Of a DNA stretch of 64,000 nucleotides, positions 23,119-32,742 are shown piece after piece. How positions within the stretch are numbered: the stretch's first letter is position 1; each line of letters starts with the position of its first letter. The stretch comes from Streptomyces sclerotialus. Its GTDB lineage: Bacteria; Actinomycetota; Actinomycetes; Streptomycetales; Streptomycetaceae. The stretch covers positions 1,736,001-1,800,000 of the forward strand of contig NZ_JBFOHP010000002.1 in NCBI RefSeq assembly GCF_040907265.1, in the 5' to 3' direction. Under the pieces are notes generated by a model. That model saw nothing but the letters and a program-made list of their open reading frames with translations, had not been told where the DNA came from and made no database searches. A program made the translations under genes and the position numbers.

Positions 23119-24248
23119 CGGCGCTTCCCCGACGGACGGCCGCGGCCGCGGCTGCGGTCAGCGGGCCTGCTGCGCGGACCGGCCGCCGAGCTGCCGGCCG
23201 CCGCCGGGGCGCCGTCCTGCGGCTCCTCGCCGGCCTCCGCCGCGCCCTCGGCCGCCCCCTGCTGGGACTCGCCCTTGGCCGCCGCGGCACGCTTTGCACG
23301 CACCCGCCTGGCCAGGGACTTCATCTGCGGCTCGCGCTCCTTGAAGTCGGCGACCAGCGGGGTGGCGATGAAGATCGAGCTGTAGGCACCGGCCGCGAGA
23401 CCCACGAACAGGGCCAGCGAGATGTCGTTCAGCATGCCCGCACCCAGGAAGCCGCCACCCACGAAGAGCAGACCGGCCACCGGGAGCAGCGCCACGACCG
23501 TGGTGTTGATCGACCGAACCAGCGTGGAGTTGATCGAGCGGTTGGCGATCTCCCCGTAGGTGTACCGGGACTGCTTCGTGATGCCCCGCGACGCCTCCTT
23601 GAGGCTGTCGAAGACCACCACCGTGTCGTACAGCGAGTAACCGAGGATGGTCAGCAGACCGATGACCGTACCGGGCGTGACCTCGAAGCCGACCAGTGCG
23701 TACACACCGACCGTGATCGTGAGGTCGTGGATCAGCGCGATCAGGGCCGCCAGCGCCATCCGCCACTCGAAGGCGATGGCGAGGTAGAGCACCACGAGGA
23801 TCATGAAGATCCCCAGGCCCAGCCAGGCCTTGTTCGCGATCTCCTCGCCCCAGCTGGGACCGACCAGTTGGGTGTTGATGTCCTTGACCGGGACATTCAG
23901 GTCCTTGGCCAGCTCCTCCTGGACCGGCACGGCCTCCTTGGTGTCCAGCTCGCTGATCTGGATGCGCAGGCCGCCGTTGCCGAGCTGCTGGACCACAGCC
24001 TGGTGGCCCCCGGACGCGGACTCGGCGTGGTGCTGGGCCTGGCTCGCCGAGACGGAGGTCTTCGGGGTGGTGAAGACCGCGCCGCCGGAGAACTCGATGC
24101 CCATGTTGAGGCCGCGCACCGCGAGGCCCACGATCGCCGTGATGGTGATCAGGATCGAGATGCCGTACCAGATCTTGCGCTTACCGATGAAGTCGTAGCC
24201 GACCTCGCCTCGGTACAGCCGGGCGCCGAGATTTCCGAGCTTGGACAT
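23115..24248 (-). CDS. secF: protein translocase subunit SecF
   Basis: 377 aa. With SecD it forms the RND-like auxiliary membrane complex that helps Sec-dependent export. The first membrane helix is about 29-49, then an extracytoplasmic domain, then five helices from about 155 onward. The motif GLNMGIEFSGGAVF and the later YDTVVVFDSLKE and RSINSTLVRSINTT are diagnostic of SecF. The C-terminal tail (about 310-377) is an unusually long Ala/Arg/Gly-rich cytoplasmic extension. The start lies one base after the secD stop. Confidence 0.95.
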   Translation of the reverse strand: MSKLGNLGARLYRGEVGYDFIGKRKIWYGISILITITAIVGLAVRGLNMGIEFSGGAVFTTPKTSVSASQAQHHAESASGGHQAVVQQLGNGGLRIQISELDTKEAVPVQEELAKDLNVPVKDINTQLVGPSWGEEIANKAWLGLGIFMILVVLYLAIAFEWRMALAALIALIHDLTITVGVYALVGFEVTPGTVIGLLTILGYSLYDTVVVFDSLKEASRGITKQSRYTYGEIANRSINSTLVRSINTTVVALLPVAGLLFVGGGFLGAGMLNDISLALFVGLAAGAYSSIFIATPLVADFKEREPQMKSLARRVRAKRAAAAKGESQQGAAEGAAEAGEEPQDGAPAAAGSSAAGPRSRPADRSRGRGRPSGKRR

Positions 24249-24249
24249 C

Positions 24250-26007
24250 TCACGCCTCCTTCGTCTCGATGGGGGCGGAGGTGCGCCGGCCGCGGCGCAG
24301 CGGCGGCTTCGCGCCGAGGCGCGTGGGATCCAGACCCGACCAGGGGTGCCCGGAGTAGAAGAACTTCCGCCGGGCCAGCAGCGTCATCAGCGGCTTGGTG
24401 AAGAAGAAGACCACCACGACGTCCAGCAGGGTCGTCAGGCCGAGCGTGAACGCGAAGCCCTGCACCTTGCCGACCGTGACGATGAAGAGCACGGCGGCGG
24501 CCAGGAACGACACGAAGTCCGAGACCAGGATCGTGCGCCGGGCGCGCGGCCAGGCCCGCTCGACGGACGGCCGCAGCGTACGGCCCTCCCGGATCTCGTC
24601 CCGGATGCGTTCGAAGTACACGATGAAGGAGTCGGCGGTGATACCGATCGCCACGATCGCACCGCACACGGCCGGGAGGTTCAGCGCGAACCCGATGGCC
24701 GGGCCGAGCAGCGTCATGATCGTGTACGTCAGGACCGCCGACACCACGAGGCTGGCCAGCGCGACCAGCGACAGACCGCGGTAGTAGGCGACGAGGTAGA
24801 TCACGACCAGGGCGAGGCCGATGGCGCCCGCGATCAGACCGGCGTTCAGCTGCTCGCCGCCGAGGGCCGCGGTGACGGTGGTCTCGTCCGCGATCTTGAA
24901 GGAGAGCGGCAGGGCACCGTAGGACAGCATGTTGCCGAGGTCCTCGGCGGACTGCTGGGTGAAGCCGCCGCTGATCTGGGCGTTACCGCCCGGGATCGGC
25001 TTGGTCACCTGGGGGCTGGAGACGACGCTGCCGTCCAGGACGATGCCGAACTGGTTCTGCGGAGGGGCCTGGGACGCCAGCTGCGTGGTCTGGTCCAGGA
25101 ACGCCTTGCCCCCCTTGGAGTTGAAGTTCATCTGGACGATCCAGCCCTGGCCGTTCTGCTGGTCGAAGATGGCCTTCGCGTCGTCCACCTCGGTGCCCTG
25201 GACCTTGACCGGGCCGAGGGCATACTTCCGCGAGCCGTCCTTCTCACAGGCGACGATCTGCTCGCTGGGCTTGGCACGGGCGGCCTGCGCCGCGGCGTCC
25301 GCGCGGCCCTTCTTGGTGGAGCAGTCCAGCGCCGCGAGCTTCTTCTGCAGCGCCGCGGGGATGTCGGCACCCTGGGGCTGCTGCTGGGCCGGGGGGACGC
25401 TGGGCGTCTTGGAGGCGGACGGCGTGGCGGTGCCCGAAGGGGCGTCGTCCTTCTTCAGCGCGTCACTGACGGCGCGGCCCTGGGTGGTGGGCTTGCCGGA
25501 GGGGGTGGCCGAGGCGGAGCTGCCGCCGTCGCCCTTCTCCTTCTCGCCGCTGCCGGCCTTGGGGCTCTCGGAGGTGCCCGGCGTGGGCGTCTTCGTCGCG
25601 GCCGCGGCGGTGAGCACCGTACGGAAGCCGAGCTGGGCAGTGGTGCCGATCTGCTCCCGGGCCTGCTTCGCGTCCGTCCCCTTGGGGATGTTCACGATGA
25701 TGTGGTTGGTGCCCTGCGTCTGCACCTCGGCCTCGGAGACGCCGAGACCGTTGACCCGCTGATTCATGATGTCAGCCGCGGTCTTCATGTTGGTCTCGTT
25801 GATCGCGTTGGGCTTGCCCGGCATGTTCTGGGCTTCCAGCGTGAAGCTCGTACCACCCGCGAGGTCGATGCCCAGTCGCGGCGTCATCGTGCCGGAGTAG
25901 AACATCCCCCCGACCAGCGCCGCGATGACCACCAGGATCAGGACCAGGGCGCGCCCCGGCCTGCCCTGGGCCGCAGGCGACCTTCGGCCCTTGTTCGGTG
26001 CTGCCAC
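24250..26007 (-). CDS. secD: protein translocase subunit SecD
   Basis: 585 aa. It has the N-terminal helix (about 18-40), LGIDLAGGTSFTLEAQ, and the P1 periplasmic domain with a Ser/Pro/Thr-rich insertion of about 80 residues (near 140-215; AATKTPTPGTSESPKAGSGE and the following part). C-terminal helices 2-6 follow from about 385. The ADSFIVYFERIRDEIREG motif of SecD is at about 460. The inserted low-complexity region lies outside the membrane and is variable in actinomycetes. The terminator at 26106-26145 separates it from yajC, so it likely has its own promoter. Confidence 0.95.
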   Translation of the reverse strand: MAAPNKGRRSPAAQGRPGRALVLILVVIAALVGGMFYSGTMTPRLGIDLAGGTSFTLEAQNMPGKPNAINETNMKTAADIMNQRVNGLGVSEAEVQTQGTNHIIVNIPKGTDAKQAREQIGTTAQLGFRTVLTAAAATKTPTPGTSESPKAGSGEKEKGDGGSSASATPSGKPTTQGRAVSDALKKDDAPSGTATPSASKTPSVPPAQQQPQGADIPAALQKKLAALDCSTKKGRADAAAQAARAKPSEQIVACEKDGSRKYALGPVKVQGTEVDDAKAIFDQQNGQGWIVQMNFNSKGGKAFLDQTTQLASQAPPQNQFGIVLDGSVVSSPQVTKPIPGGNAQISGGFTQQSAEDLGNMLSYGALPLSFKIADETTVTAALGGEQLNAGLIAGAIGLALVVIYLVAYYRGLSLVALASLVVSAVLTYTIMTLLGPAIGFALNLPAVCGAIVAIGITADSFIVYFERIRDEIREGRTLRPSVERAWPRARRTILVSDFVSFLAAAVLFIVTVGKVQGFAFTLGLTTLLDVVVVFFFTKPLMTLLARRKFFYSGHPWSGLDPTRLGAKPPLRRGRRTSAPIETKEA

Positions 26008-26105
26008 CTTCTCGTATCTCCCTGTCCAACCGCCCGAGTCAGGTCAGTGCCGGACGGCCACGAAGTCTTGTGGGGACGTGCCCCCGCCGGAGCCTAGACG
26101 GTCCA

Positions 26106-26145
26106 GGAACCGCGGTGCACCGCACACGGGGCGCACCGCGGTTCC
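26106..26145 (-). terminator. terminator downstream of yajC
   Basis: A perfect 13-bp stem (26106-26118 with 26133-26145), 14 bp past the yajC stop on the minus strand. It implies that secD is not simply read through from yajC. Confidence 0.75.
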
Positions 26146-26158
26146 CTGAGAGGCGGGC

Positions 26159-26686
26159 CTACTTCGCGTCGGCGCCGCCGTCCTTCTTGGCGTCCTTGGC
26201 CTCGGCGGCCTTGGCGTCGGCGTCCTCGGCCGGGGCCGCGTCGGCCTTCGGCTCGTCGGCGTCGGCCTTCTCCGCGGGAGCTTCCTTGCCCAGGTCGATC
26301 TTCTCGGCGGCGTCACCCTTGCCGGTGGTGTCGTCGTCGGCGTCGTTGACGGCCGAGGCGCCGGTCAGGGAGGACAGGTCGTCCGGGACGACGGTGCCCT
26401 TCTCGGCGCCGTCGATGATGCGGTTGTACTCGTCGTCGGGCAGCACGGCGCCGACGGCGTTCTTCGCGTACAGCGCGTGCACACCCGGGGCCACCTCGAG
26501 GAGGACCGTGTCGTCGTGGATCTCCTTGACGGTGGCGTACATGCCCCCGATCGTGCGGATGCCGGTGCCGGGCTGCATTTCGTTCCGCATCTGCACTGCC
26601 GCCTGCTGCTTCTTCTTGGCGGAGCGGGTCATCAGGAACATGGCCCCGATGAGCACGATGAACGGGAGGAGGGTCATGATATTCAC
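26159..26686 (-). CDS. yajC: preprotein translocase subunit YajC
   Basis: 175 aa from the GTG at 26686; AAGGA lies about 11 bp upstream, and the next upstream GTG at 26707 would add only seven residues. The N-terminal membrane segment MNIMTLLPFIVLIGAMFLMT is followed by KKKQQAAVQMRNEMQPGTGI and GGMYATVKEIHDDTVLLEV, the standard YajC core (to about residue 90). The C-terminal half is a highly charged Ala/Glu/Asp/Lys tail not found in the 110-residue E. coli protein. It works with SecDF in the translocase. Confidence 0.9.
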   Translation of the reverse strand: MNIMTLLPFIVLIGAMFLMTRSAKKKQQAAVQMRNEMQPGTGIRTIGGMYATVKEIHDDTVLLEVAPGVHALYAKNAVGAVLPDDEYNRIIDGAEKGTVVPDDLSSLTGASAVNDADDDTTGKGDAAEKIDLGKEAPAEKADADEPKADAAPAEDADAKAAEAKDAKKDGGADAK

Positions 26687-26848
26687 GGGACGGACATTCC
26701 TTCGCACGACCGCGGAGGCGCGGCCTGGTATACGGGGGTTGGATGCCGGACCGTACGGACGGCATCGGCGGAGTCTAAGCGAGTCCGCACCAGTGGAACA
26801 ACGCCCAGCATCGCACCGCAGTTCCTGACCCGGCGAGTCCCCGCGCCG

Positions 26849-27949
26849 TCACGCCCCGAACAGCCCCTGCTGTCCGTTTCCGCCCGTCTTCTGCTGCGGC
26901 GGCACCAGCCCCATGTGCGTCCATGCGGCAGGCGTGGCGATGCGGCCACGGGGGGTGCGCGCGAGCAGTCCCTCACGGACGAGGAACGGCTCGGCGACCT
27001 CCTCGACCGTCTCACGCTCCTCCCCCACGGCCACCGCCAGGGTCGACAGACCCACGGGCCCGCCGCTGAACAGCTTGAGCAGCGCCGTGAGCACCGCGCG
27101 GTCCAGCCGGTCCAGGCCCCGCCCGTCGACCTCGTACACGTCCAGGGCCTGCGCCGCGACCTCGCGGGTGATCAGGCCGTCCGCCTTGACCTGGGCGTAG
27201 TCCCGTACGCGGCGCAGCAGACGGTTGGCGATACGGGGCGTACCGCGCGACCGGCCGGCGATCTCCGCGGCACCCTCGGTCTCTATGTCGACATCCAGCA
27301 GGCCCGCCGAGCGGTGGATGACCCGCTCCAGCTCCTGCGGCGCGTAGAACTCCATGTGCCCGGTGAAGCCGAAGCGGTCGCGCAGCGGCGGGGGCAGCAG
27401 CCCGGCCCGCGTCGTGGCCCCGACCAGCGTGAACGGCGGCAGCTCCAGCGGAATGGCGGTGGCGCCCGGCCCCTTGCCCACGATGACGTCGACCCGGAAG
27501 TCCTCCATCGCCATGTAGAGCATTTCCTCAGCGGGCCGCGACATCCGGTGGATCTCGTCCAGGAAAAGCACCTCGCCCTCCTGGAGCGAGGAGAGGATCG
27601 CGGCGAGATCGCCGGCGTGCTGGATCGCCGGTCCGGAGGTGATACGGATCGGGGCGCCCATCTCCGCCGCGATGATCATCGAGAGGGTGGTCTTGCCGAG
27701 ACCCGGGGCACCGGAGAGCAGCACGTGGTCGGCGGTGGCGCCGCGCGCCCGCGCGGCCCGCAGCACGAGATCCAGCTGCTCGCGCACCCGCTCCTGGCCG
27801 ACGAACTCCTCCAGGTCCTTCGGGCGCAGCGCGGCCTCGACAGCCGTGTCCTCACCGTCGGCGTCCGCGCCGACCAGCCGGTCGGCGCCGCCCGGCGGCA
27901 GGCCGGGGTCCTGTCCGTCCGCGGTGTCGGTGCTGTCGTCCCAGTTCAC
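26849..27949 (-). CDS. ruvB: Holliday junction branch migration helicase RuvB
   Basis: 366 aa. The hexameric motor drives branch migration with RuvA. Walker A is [13 protein letters not shown], Walker B is LFLDEIHRM, sensor 1 is [20 protein letters not shown] with the arginine finger region, and the C-terminal winged helix contains [15 protein letters not shown]. An extra acidic N-terminal stretch of about 30 residues precedes the standard [12 protein letters not shown] start. It is third in the ruvC-ruvA-ruvB run, 67 bp after ruvA. Confidence 0.96.
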   Translation of the reverse strand: MNWDDSTDTADGQDPGLPPGGADRLVGADADGEDTAVEAALRPKDLEEFVGQERVREQLDLVLRAARARGATADHVLLSGAPGLGKTTLSMIIAAEMGAPIRITSGPAIQHAGDLAAILSSLQEGEVLFLDEIHRMSRPAEEMLYMAMEDFRVDVIVGKGPGATAIPLELPPFTLVGATTRAGLLPPPLRDRFGFTGHMEFYAPQELERVIHRSAGLLDVDIETEGAAEIAGRSRGTPRIANRLLRRVRDYAQVKADGLITREVAAQALDVYEVDGRGLDRLDRAVLTALLKLFSGGPVGLSTLAVAVGEERETVEEVAEPFLVREGLLARTPRGRIATPAAWTHMGLVPPQQKTGGNGQQGLFGA

Positions 27950-28016
27950 TGCGTACTGCCTCGCGTCGTCGGTGGATGGAGTGCCGGATCGTAGGGGTAC
28001 CCGGTCGGGCGCCCGG

Positions 28017-28637
28017 TCAGCGGGCCCGGTTCAGCGACTGCAGCGCCGCCTTCAGAAGCTGCGAGACCTGCGGCGTCCCGCCGTCCGCCACGGCCGCCTC
28101 GGCCTGCGGGGCGACCGCGCCCACCGCCTCGTCGGCCTCCCGGGTGGCGTACCCGAGGCCGATGAGCGCGGCGTGCAGCTGGTCGCGCCAGCCGGCCGTG
28201 ACCGGGCTGCCGATCGCGGGCCCGGCGCTGCCGACCGGCTCGCCGAGGCGGTCCTTCAGCTCCAGCAGCAGCTTCTGCGCGCCCTTCTTGCCGATACCGG
28301 GCACGGCGGTCAGCGCCTTCTCATCGCCGGACGCGACCGCGCGCCGCAGCGCATCCGGACTGTGCACCGCGAGCATCGCCTGCGCCAGCCGCGGGCCGAC
28401 GCCGCTCGCCGTCTGCAGCAGCTCGAACGTCTGCCGCTCGTCGTCGTCCGCGAAGCCGTACAGCGTGAGGCTGTCCTCCCGTACGACGAGGGAGGTGGCG
28501 AGCCGGGTCTGCTCCCCTATGCGCAGCCCCGACAGGGTGCCGGGCGTGCACTGGACGGCCATGCCGATGCCGCCGACCTCGACGACGGCGGCGTCGGGGG
28601 CGAGGGCCGCGACCGGGCCGGAGACGAAGGCGATCAT
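28017..28637 (-). CDS. ruvA: Holliday junction branch migration protein RuvA
   Basis: 206 aa. The N-terminal OB-fold starts [20 protein letters not shown] and contains [19 protein letters not shown]. The two helix-hairpin-helix motifs follow ([17 protein letters not shown] and [19 protein letters not shown]), and the C-terminal RuvB-binding domain includes [17 protein letters not shown]. RuvA tetramers hold the Holliday junction and load RuvB. The start overlaps the ruvC stop by four bases, so the two are translationally coupled. Confidence 0.95.
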   Translation of the reverse strand: MIAFVSGPVAALAPDAAVVEVGGIGMAVQCTPGTLSGLRIGEQTRLATSLVVREDSLTLYGFADDDERQTFELLQTASGVGPRLAQAMLAVHSPDALRRAVASGDEKALTAVPGIGKKGAQKLLLELKDRLGEPVGSAGPAIGSPVTAGWRDQLHAALIGLGYATREADEAVGAVAPQAEAAVADGGTPQVSQLLKAALQSLNRAR

Positions 28638-29389
28638 GACGTGCCCTTCGGGATGCGGGTGGTGGTGCGTACGGGGGCGGGGGTGCGGGGCGCCGCGGCG
28701 GGACGCTCTGCGGCGGAGGCGCGGGACGGGCCGGCGGAGCGCTCGGGAGCGGGCGTGCGGGACGCGCCGCTGGAGCGCTCGGGAGCGACGGTCCGGGGCG
28801 TCCCGGCGGAGCGCTCCGGGGCGGCGGCGCGGCCCGTGCCGGCCGGACGCGCGGCGGGCGGGGTGCGCCGGGCCGCGGTCCGGGCCTGCGCCTGGGCCTG
28901 CTGGAGCCGGTTGACGGCGGGGGCGCGCCAGATGTGGCAGATGGCCAGCGCCAGGGCGTCCGCCGCGTCGGCGGGCTTCGGGGGCGCCGACAGCCGCAGC
29001 AGCCGGGTCACCATGGCGCCGACCTGCGCCTTGTCGGCGCGGCCCGAGCCGGTGACGGCGGCCTTGACCTCGCTGGGGGTGTGCAGCGCGACGGGCAGGC
29101 CGCGCCGGGCCGCGCACAGCATGGCGACCGCGCTGGCCTGGGCCGTGCCCATGACCGTACGGACGTTGTGCTGGCTGAAGACGCGCTCGACGGCGACGTA
29201 CTCGGGGCGGTGCTCGTCGAGCCAGGCGTCGATGCCCTGCTCGATGAGGACGAGGCGGTGCGCGATGTCGGCGTCGGCGGGGGTACGGACGACCCCCACG
29301 CCGGCCATCGTCAGCGGCCGTCCGGCCACGCCCTCGACCACACCGACACCGCAGCGCGTCAACCCCGGGTCCACACCCAGCACCTTCAC
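28634..29389 (-). CDS. ruvC: Holliday junction resolvase RuvC with long C-terminal tail
   Basis: 251 aa. The catalytic acids are D7 (VDPG), E68 (VAVERVF), D141 and D144 ([12 protein letters not shown]), so the nuclease core is intact and ends near residue 172. About 80 extra residues follow, rich in Ala, Pro, Arg and Ser, with a loose 12-residue repeat ([36 protein letters not shown]). Typical RuvC is 170-190 aa. The GTG at 29389 follows a GAGGGGAG ribosome binding site. It resolves junctions formed during recombination, with RuvAB downstream in the same operon. Confidence 0.94.
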   Translation of the reverse strand: MKVLGVDPGLTRCGVGVVEGVAGRPLTMAGVGVVRTPADADIAHRLVLIEQGIDAWLDEHRPEYVAVERVFSQHNVRTVMGTAQASAVAMLCAARRGLPVALHTPSEVKAAVTGSGRADKAQVGAMVTRLLRLSAPPKPADAADALALAICHIWRAPAVNRLQQAQAQARTAARRTPPAARPAGTGRAAAPERSAGTPRTVAPERSSGASRTPAPERSAGPSRASAAERPAAAPRTPAPVRTTTRIPKGTS

Positions 29390-29512
29390 GGGTGCTCCCC
29401 TCCCCTCATGGCGCGCTGTGCCCACCGCCGCCGTACCGTTTCGGCCCTCCACCCCCACCACGGGGGAGCGGAGATCCCCTGCTCAGCACAGTATCGGGTG
29501 CCACTGACAACG

Positions 29513-29658
29513 CGAGACGGCACGGGGCATGGCGTGTTCGCCCACCCACGAGAACGGCACGGGGCATGGCGTGTTCACCCGCCCACGAGAACGGCACGGG
29601 GCATGGCGTGTTCGCCCGCCCGCGAGGACGGCACGGGCCGGCGTTCTCGCCCACCCCG
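29513..29658. repeat. 37-bp tandem repeat array
   Basis: Copies at 29513-29548 (36 bp), 29549-29585 and 29586-29622 (37 bp each) share the core CGGCACGGGGCATGGCGTG. A fourth copy, 29623-29658, is degenerate. There is no spacer between copies, so this is a tandem array and not a CRISPR. Its position is upstream of ruvC. Confidence 0.85.
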
Positions 29659-29663
29659 CGACG

Positions 29664-29702
29664 ACGGCGGGCCGGCAAGGGTGCTCCCTGCCGGCCCGCC
29701 GT
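29664..29702 (-). terminator. terminator of yebC
   Basis: A perfect 14-bp GC stem (29664-29677 with 29689-29702) with an 11-base loop that can pair further (GGG/CCC). It is downstream of yebC on the minus strand. Confidence 0.85.
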
Positions 29703-29736
29703 GTCAGCCGTGTCAGCCGTGTCAGCCGTGTCAGCC
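29701..29736. repeat. four 9-bp direct repeats next to the yebC stop
   Basis: GTGTCAGCC is repeated four times without spacing and continues into a partial fifth copy (GTG). It lies between the terminator stem and the yebC stop codon at 29745-29747, so it would be in the 3' untranslated part of the transcript. Confidence 0.85.
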
Positions 29737-29744
29737 GTGGGCGC

Positions 29745-30497
29745 TTACGCGTCCACCTTCGCCATGACCTCGTCCGAGACGTCGAAGTTGGCGAAGACGT
29801 TCTGGACGTCGTCGCTGTCCTCCAGCGCGTCGATGAGCTTGAAGATCTTCTTCGCGCCTTCCTCGTCCAGCTCGACCTGCATGGTCGGGACGAAGTTGGT
29901 GTCGGCCGAGTCGTAGTCGATACCGGCCTCCTGGAGCGCGGTACGGACCGCGACCAGGTCGGTCGCCTCGCTCAGCACCTCGAAGGTCTCGCCGAGGTCG
30001 TTGACCTCTTCGGCACCCGCGTCCAGCACCGCGCCGAGCACGTCGTCCTCGGAGAGCTCGCCCTTGGGGACGATGACGACGCCCTTGCGGTTGAACAGGT
30101 ACGACACCGAACCCGGGTCGGCCATGGAGCCGCCGTTGCGGGTCATGGCGACGCGCACGTCCGAGGCGGCACGGTTGCGGTTGTCGGTGAGGCACTCGAT
30201 GAGCACCGCGACACCGTTCGGACCGTAACCCTCGTACATGATCGTCTCGTAGTCGGCACCACCGGCTTCGAGACCGCCGCCACGCTTGATCGCGGAGTCG
30301 ATGTTCTTGTTCGGGACCGACTGCTTCTTCGCCTTCTGCACGGCGTCGTACAGCGTCGGGTTACCGTCCAGGTCGACGCCGCCCATGCGCGCCGCGACCT
30401 CGATGTTCTTGATCAGCTTCGCGAAGAGCTTGCCGCGCTTGGCATCGATCACGGCCTTCTTGTGCTTCGTCGTAGCCCATTTAGAGTGGCCGGACAT
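29745..30497 (-). CDS. YebC/PmpR family DNA-binding or translation-associated protein
   Basis: 250 aa. The family signature [20 protein letters not shown] is at the N-terminus, with the middle [21 protein letters not shown] and C-terminal [20 protein letters not shown] regions conserved. YebC-type proteins have been described as transcriptional regulators and, more recently, as helping ribosomes through proline stretches; the sequence alone does not decide which role applies here. It sits between pdxT and ruvC, the usual actinobacterial order. Confidence 0.93.
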   Translation of the reverse strand: MSGHSKWATTKHKKAVIDAKRGKLFAKLIKNIEVAARMGGVDLDGNPTLYDAVQKAKKQSVPNKNIDSAIKRGGGLEAGGADYETIMYEGYGPNGVAVLIECLTDNRNRAASDVRVAMTRNGGSMADPGSVSYLFNRKGVVIVPKGELSEDDVLGAVLDAGAEEVNDLGETFEVLSEATDLVAVRTALQEAGIDYDSADTNFVPTMQVELDEEGAKKIFKLIDALEDSDDVQNVFANFDVSDEVMAKVDA

Positions 30498-30560
30498 CCG
30501 CCTGTCTCCTTCGCGTAACCATTTCCGAAAACGAACGCCCTAGATCCTACCGGCCATCGC

Positions 30561-31157
30561 TCACACCGCGTGACGCACCATGTCCACGAAGAACGCGTGG
30601 ACCCGGTGGTCACCGGTGAGCTCCGGATGGAAGGACGTGGCGAGGACGTTACCCTGCCGGACGGCCACCGTGTGCCCGCCGTGCTCGGCCAGTACCTCGA
30701 CCTCGGCGCCGACCGACTCGACCCAGGGCGCGCGGATGAAGACGCCCTCGACCGGTCCGCCGTCGATCCCGGCGACGTCGACCGCCGCCTCGAAGGACTC
30801 GTTCTGTCGCCCGAAGGCGTTACGGCGCACGATCATGTCGACGCCGCCGAACGTCTCCTGGTCCTCCCGGCCGTCCAGGATCTTCTCCGCGACCATGATC
30901 ATGCCCGCGCAGGTGCCGTACACCGGCTTGCCCGCCCGGATGAACGCGCGCAGCGGCTCCAGCATGCCGAAGACGCCCGCCAGCTTGGACATGGTCGTGG
31001 ACTCGCCACCCGGGATGACCAGGCCGTCGAGTTCGTCCAGTTCCTCGGGGCGGCGCACCGGGCGCGCCAGGGCATCGGCGGACGCGAGCGCCGTGAGGTG
31101 CTCGCGTACGTCGCCCTGCAGCGCCAGCACGCCGATGGTGGGGGTGCTGTTGCTCAT
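30561..31157 (-). CDS. pdxT: pyridoxal 5'-phosphate synthase glutaminase subunit PdxT
   Basis: 198 aa. It releases ammonia from glutamine and passes it to PdxS. The class I glutaminase triad is visible: nucleophile C83 in YGTCAGM, with H177 and E179 in SFHPELTGD. The oxyanion motif IPGGEST is at 48-54. The N-terminal [13 protein letters not shown] is typical. It lies 15 bp downstream of pdxS, and the two products form the dodecameric PLP synthase. Confidence 0.96.
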   Translation of the reverse strand: MSNSTPTIGVLALQGDVREHLTALASADALARPVRRPEELDELDGLVIPGGESTTMSKLAGVFGMLEPLRAFIRAGKPVYGTCAGMIMVAEKILDGREDQETFGGVDMIVRRNAFGRQNESFEAAVDVAGIDGGPVEGVFIRAPWVESVGAEVEVLAEHGGHTVAVRQGNVLATSFHPELTGDHRVHAFFVDMVRHAV

Positions 31158-31172
31158 GTAGGTGCCTTTGCC

Positions 31173-32084
31173 TTACCAGCCGCGGTTCGCGTACCGCTCC
31201 GCCTCGGGGAGGGTGTCGCAGTTGATGCCGACCATGGCCTCGCCCAGGTCGCGGGAGGCGTCGGCGATGACCTTCGGGTCGTCGTAGAAGGTGGTGGCCT
31301 TCACGATCGCGGCGGCGCGCTTGGCCGGGTCGCCGGACTTGAAGATGCCGGAGCCGACGAAGACGCCCTCGGCGCCGAGCTGACGCATCAGCGCGGCGTC
31401 GGCCGGGGTGGCCACACCACCGGCGGAGAACAGGACGACCGGCAGCTTGCCCAGCTCCGCGACCTCCTTGACCAGCTCGTACGGGGCGCGCAGCTCCTTG
31501 GCGGCGGCGTACAGCTCGTTGTTGTCGCAGCCGCGCAGCTTGGCGATCTCGCCCTTGATCTGGCGGAGGTGGCGGACGGCCTCGACGACGTTGCCGGTGC
31601 CGGCCTCGCCCTTGGAGCGGATCATCGCCGCACCCTCGGCGATACGGCGCAGGGCCTCACCGAGGTTGGTGGCACCGCACACGAAGGGGGTGGTGAAGGC
31701 CCACTTGTCGGAGTGGTTGACCTCGTCGGCGGGGGTGAGGACCTCGGACTCGTCGATGTAGTCCACGCCGAGCGACTGCAGGACCTGGGCCTCGACGAAG
31801 TGGCCGATGCGGGACTTGGCCATGACGGGGATGGAGACGGCGTTGATGATGCCGTCGATCATGTCCGGGTCGGACATCCGTGCCACGCCGCCGTCCTTGC
31901 GGATGTCCGCGGGGACGCGCTCGAGGGCCATGACCGCCACGGCGCCGGCGTCCTCGGCGATCTTCGCCTCTTCCGGCGTGACGACGTCCATGATCACGCC
32001 GCCCTTGAGCTGCTCGGCCATGCCGCGCTTGACGCGGGCGGTTCCGGTCTCCGGGGACTGGGGCGTGGTGGGCGTGGTGGACAC
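31173..32084 (-). CDS. pdxS: pyridoxal 5'-phosphate synthase lyase subunit PdxS
   Basis: 303 aa. PdxS makes PLP from ribose 5-phosphate, glyceraldehyde 3-phosphate and ammonia. The TIM-barrel core is highly conserved: [74 protein letters not shown] and [23 protein letters not shown] [20 protein letters not shown]. The GTG at 32084 has a GAGG site six bases upstream and gives the standard family length. It is the first gene of pdxS-pdxT. Confidence 0.97.
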   Translation of the reverse strand: MSTTPTTPQSPETGTARVKRGMAEQLKGGVIMDVVTPEEAKIAEDAGAVAVMALERVPADIRKDGGVARMSDPDMIDGIINAVSIPVMAKSRIGHFVEAQVLQSLGVDYIDESEVLTPADEVNHSDKWAFTTPFVCGATNLGEALRRIAEGAAMIRSKGEAGTGNVVEAVRHLRQIKGEIAKLRGCDNNELYAAAKELRAPYELVKEVAELGKLPVVLFSAGGVATPADAALMRQLGAEGVFVGSGIFKSGDPAKRAAAIVKATTFYDDPKVIADASRDLGEAMVGINCDTLPEAERYANRGW

Positions 32085-32199
32085 GATTGACCTCACTAAG
32101 TGCGGGTGGTTGTGCTGCAGCACCTAGAGAACCGTTTGTGTACGGCAGGTGAAAAGGGCCAATTGCACGGCGGTGGCTCTTGCCCGTGCCGTGGCGGAC

Positions 32200-32742
32200 T
32201 CAGGCCGCCGTGCGCTCCGCCAGGCCCGCCGGGGCCTCGTCGTCCATCTCGAAGGCCATCGGGAACGGGGCGTGGCCCGCGAGGCGGAACCACCGTACGA
32301 CCCGGTGCCGGCGCACGGCCCGGGCCGCGCGTACGGCGTCGTTGTGGAAGCGCCGGGCCATCGGAACCCGCCGCACGGCCGCGTTCAGCTCCGCGAGCGT
32401 CTGCTCACCGCCGGGCGCCTCGCGTACGGCGTCGACCTGCTCGGCCTCGTCGAAGACCGCGCGCAGCGCCTGGGTGAGCGCGCTCTCCGCGACCTCCCGC
32501 TGGTCCTCCTCCGCCTGCCGAGCCTCGTGTGCCGCCTGGTACAGCACGATCGAGGCGGCGGGGTCGAGGATGCCGGACGTCCCGAGCTCCTGCGCGACGG
32601 ACGCGCGCCGCAGCAACTGCGCGTCCAGCGCGGCGCGGGCGGCGTCGATACGCGCGTGCAGCCGGTCCAGCCTGCCGGCTGTCCAGCTCAGGTACACGCC
32701 GACGACAACGAGGGCCACGACGACCCAGATGAGAGTACTCAC
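32200..32742 (-). CDS. LemA-like membrane protein
   Basis: 180 aa from the GTG at 32742. A membrane helix (about 3-22, STLIWVVVALVVVGVYLSW) precedes a helical region RLDRLHARIDAARAALDAQL. The C-terminal pattern ARRFHNDAVRAARAVRRH and the following VVRWFRLAGHAPFPMAFEMD matches the LemA signature of an A-R-R-x-Y/H-N-x-A-V helix followed by a short hydrophobic tail ending in P-F-x-x-F/E. LemA proteins are N-out helical-bundle membrane proteins of unknown biochemical role. An upstream in-frame extension to 32868 is possible but lacks a good start. It lies between pdxS and pimA. Confidence 0.65.
   Translation of the reverse strand: MSTLIWVVVALVVVGVYLSWTAGRLDRLHARIDAARAALDAQLLRRASVAQELGTSGILDPAASIVLYQAAHEARQAEEDQREVAESALTQALRAVFDEAEQVDAVREAPGGEQTLAELNAAVRRVPMARRFHNDAVRAARAVRRHRVVRWFRLAGHAPFPMAFEMDDEAPAGLAERTAA

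Larger units (their letters stand above)
29390..29744. other. intergenic region between yebC and ruvC with repeats and a terminator
   Basis: 355 bp without a supported gene. It holds an array of 37-bp tandem repeats (29513-29658), a strong terminator hairpin (29664-29702) and four 9-bp direct repeats (29701-29736) next to the yebC stop. The ruvC promoter should lie between the repeats and 29389, but I cannot pick it with confidence. Confidence 0.7.

Noticed and set aside
28637..29117. A 366-codon version of RuvA
   Set aside because: The extra N-terminal part is an out-of-frame reading of ruvC. RuvA starts [12 protein letters not shown] at 28637.
29513..29658. CRISPR-like repeats near ruvC
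   Set aside because: Copies are directly adjacent without unique spacers and there are no cas genes nearby, so this is a plain tandem array.
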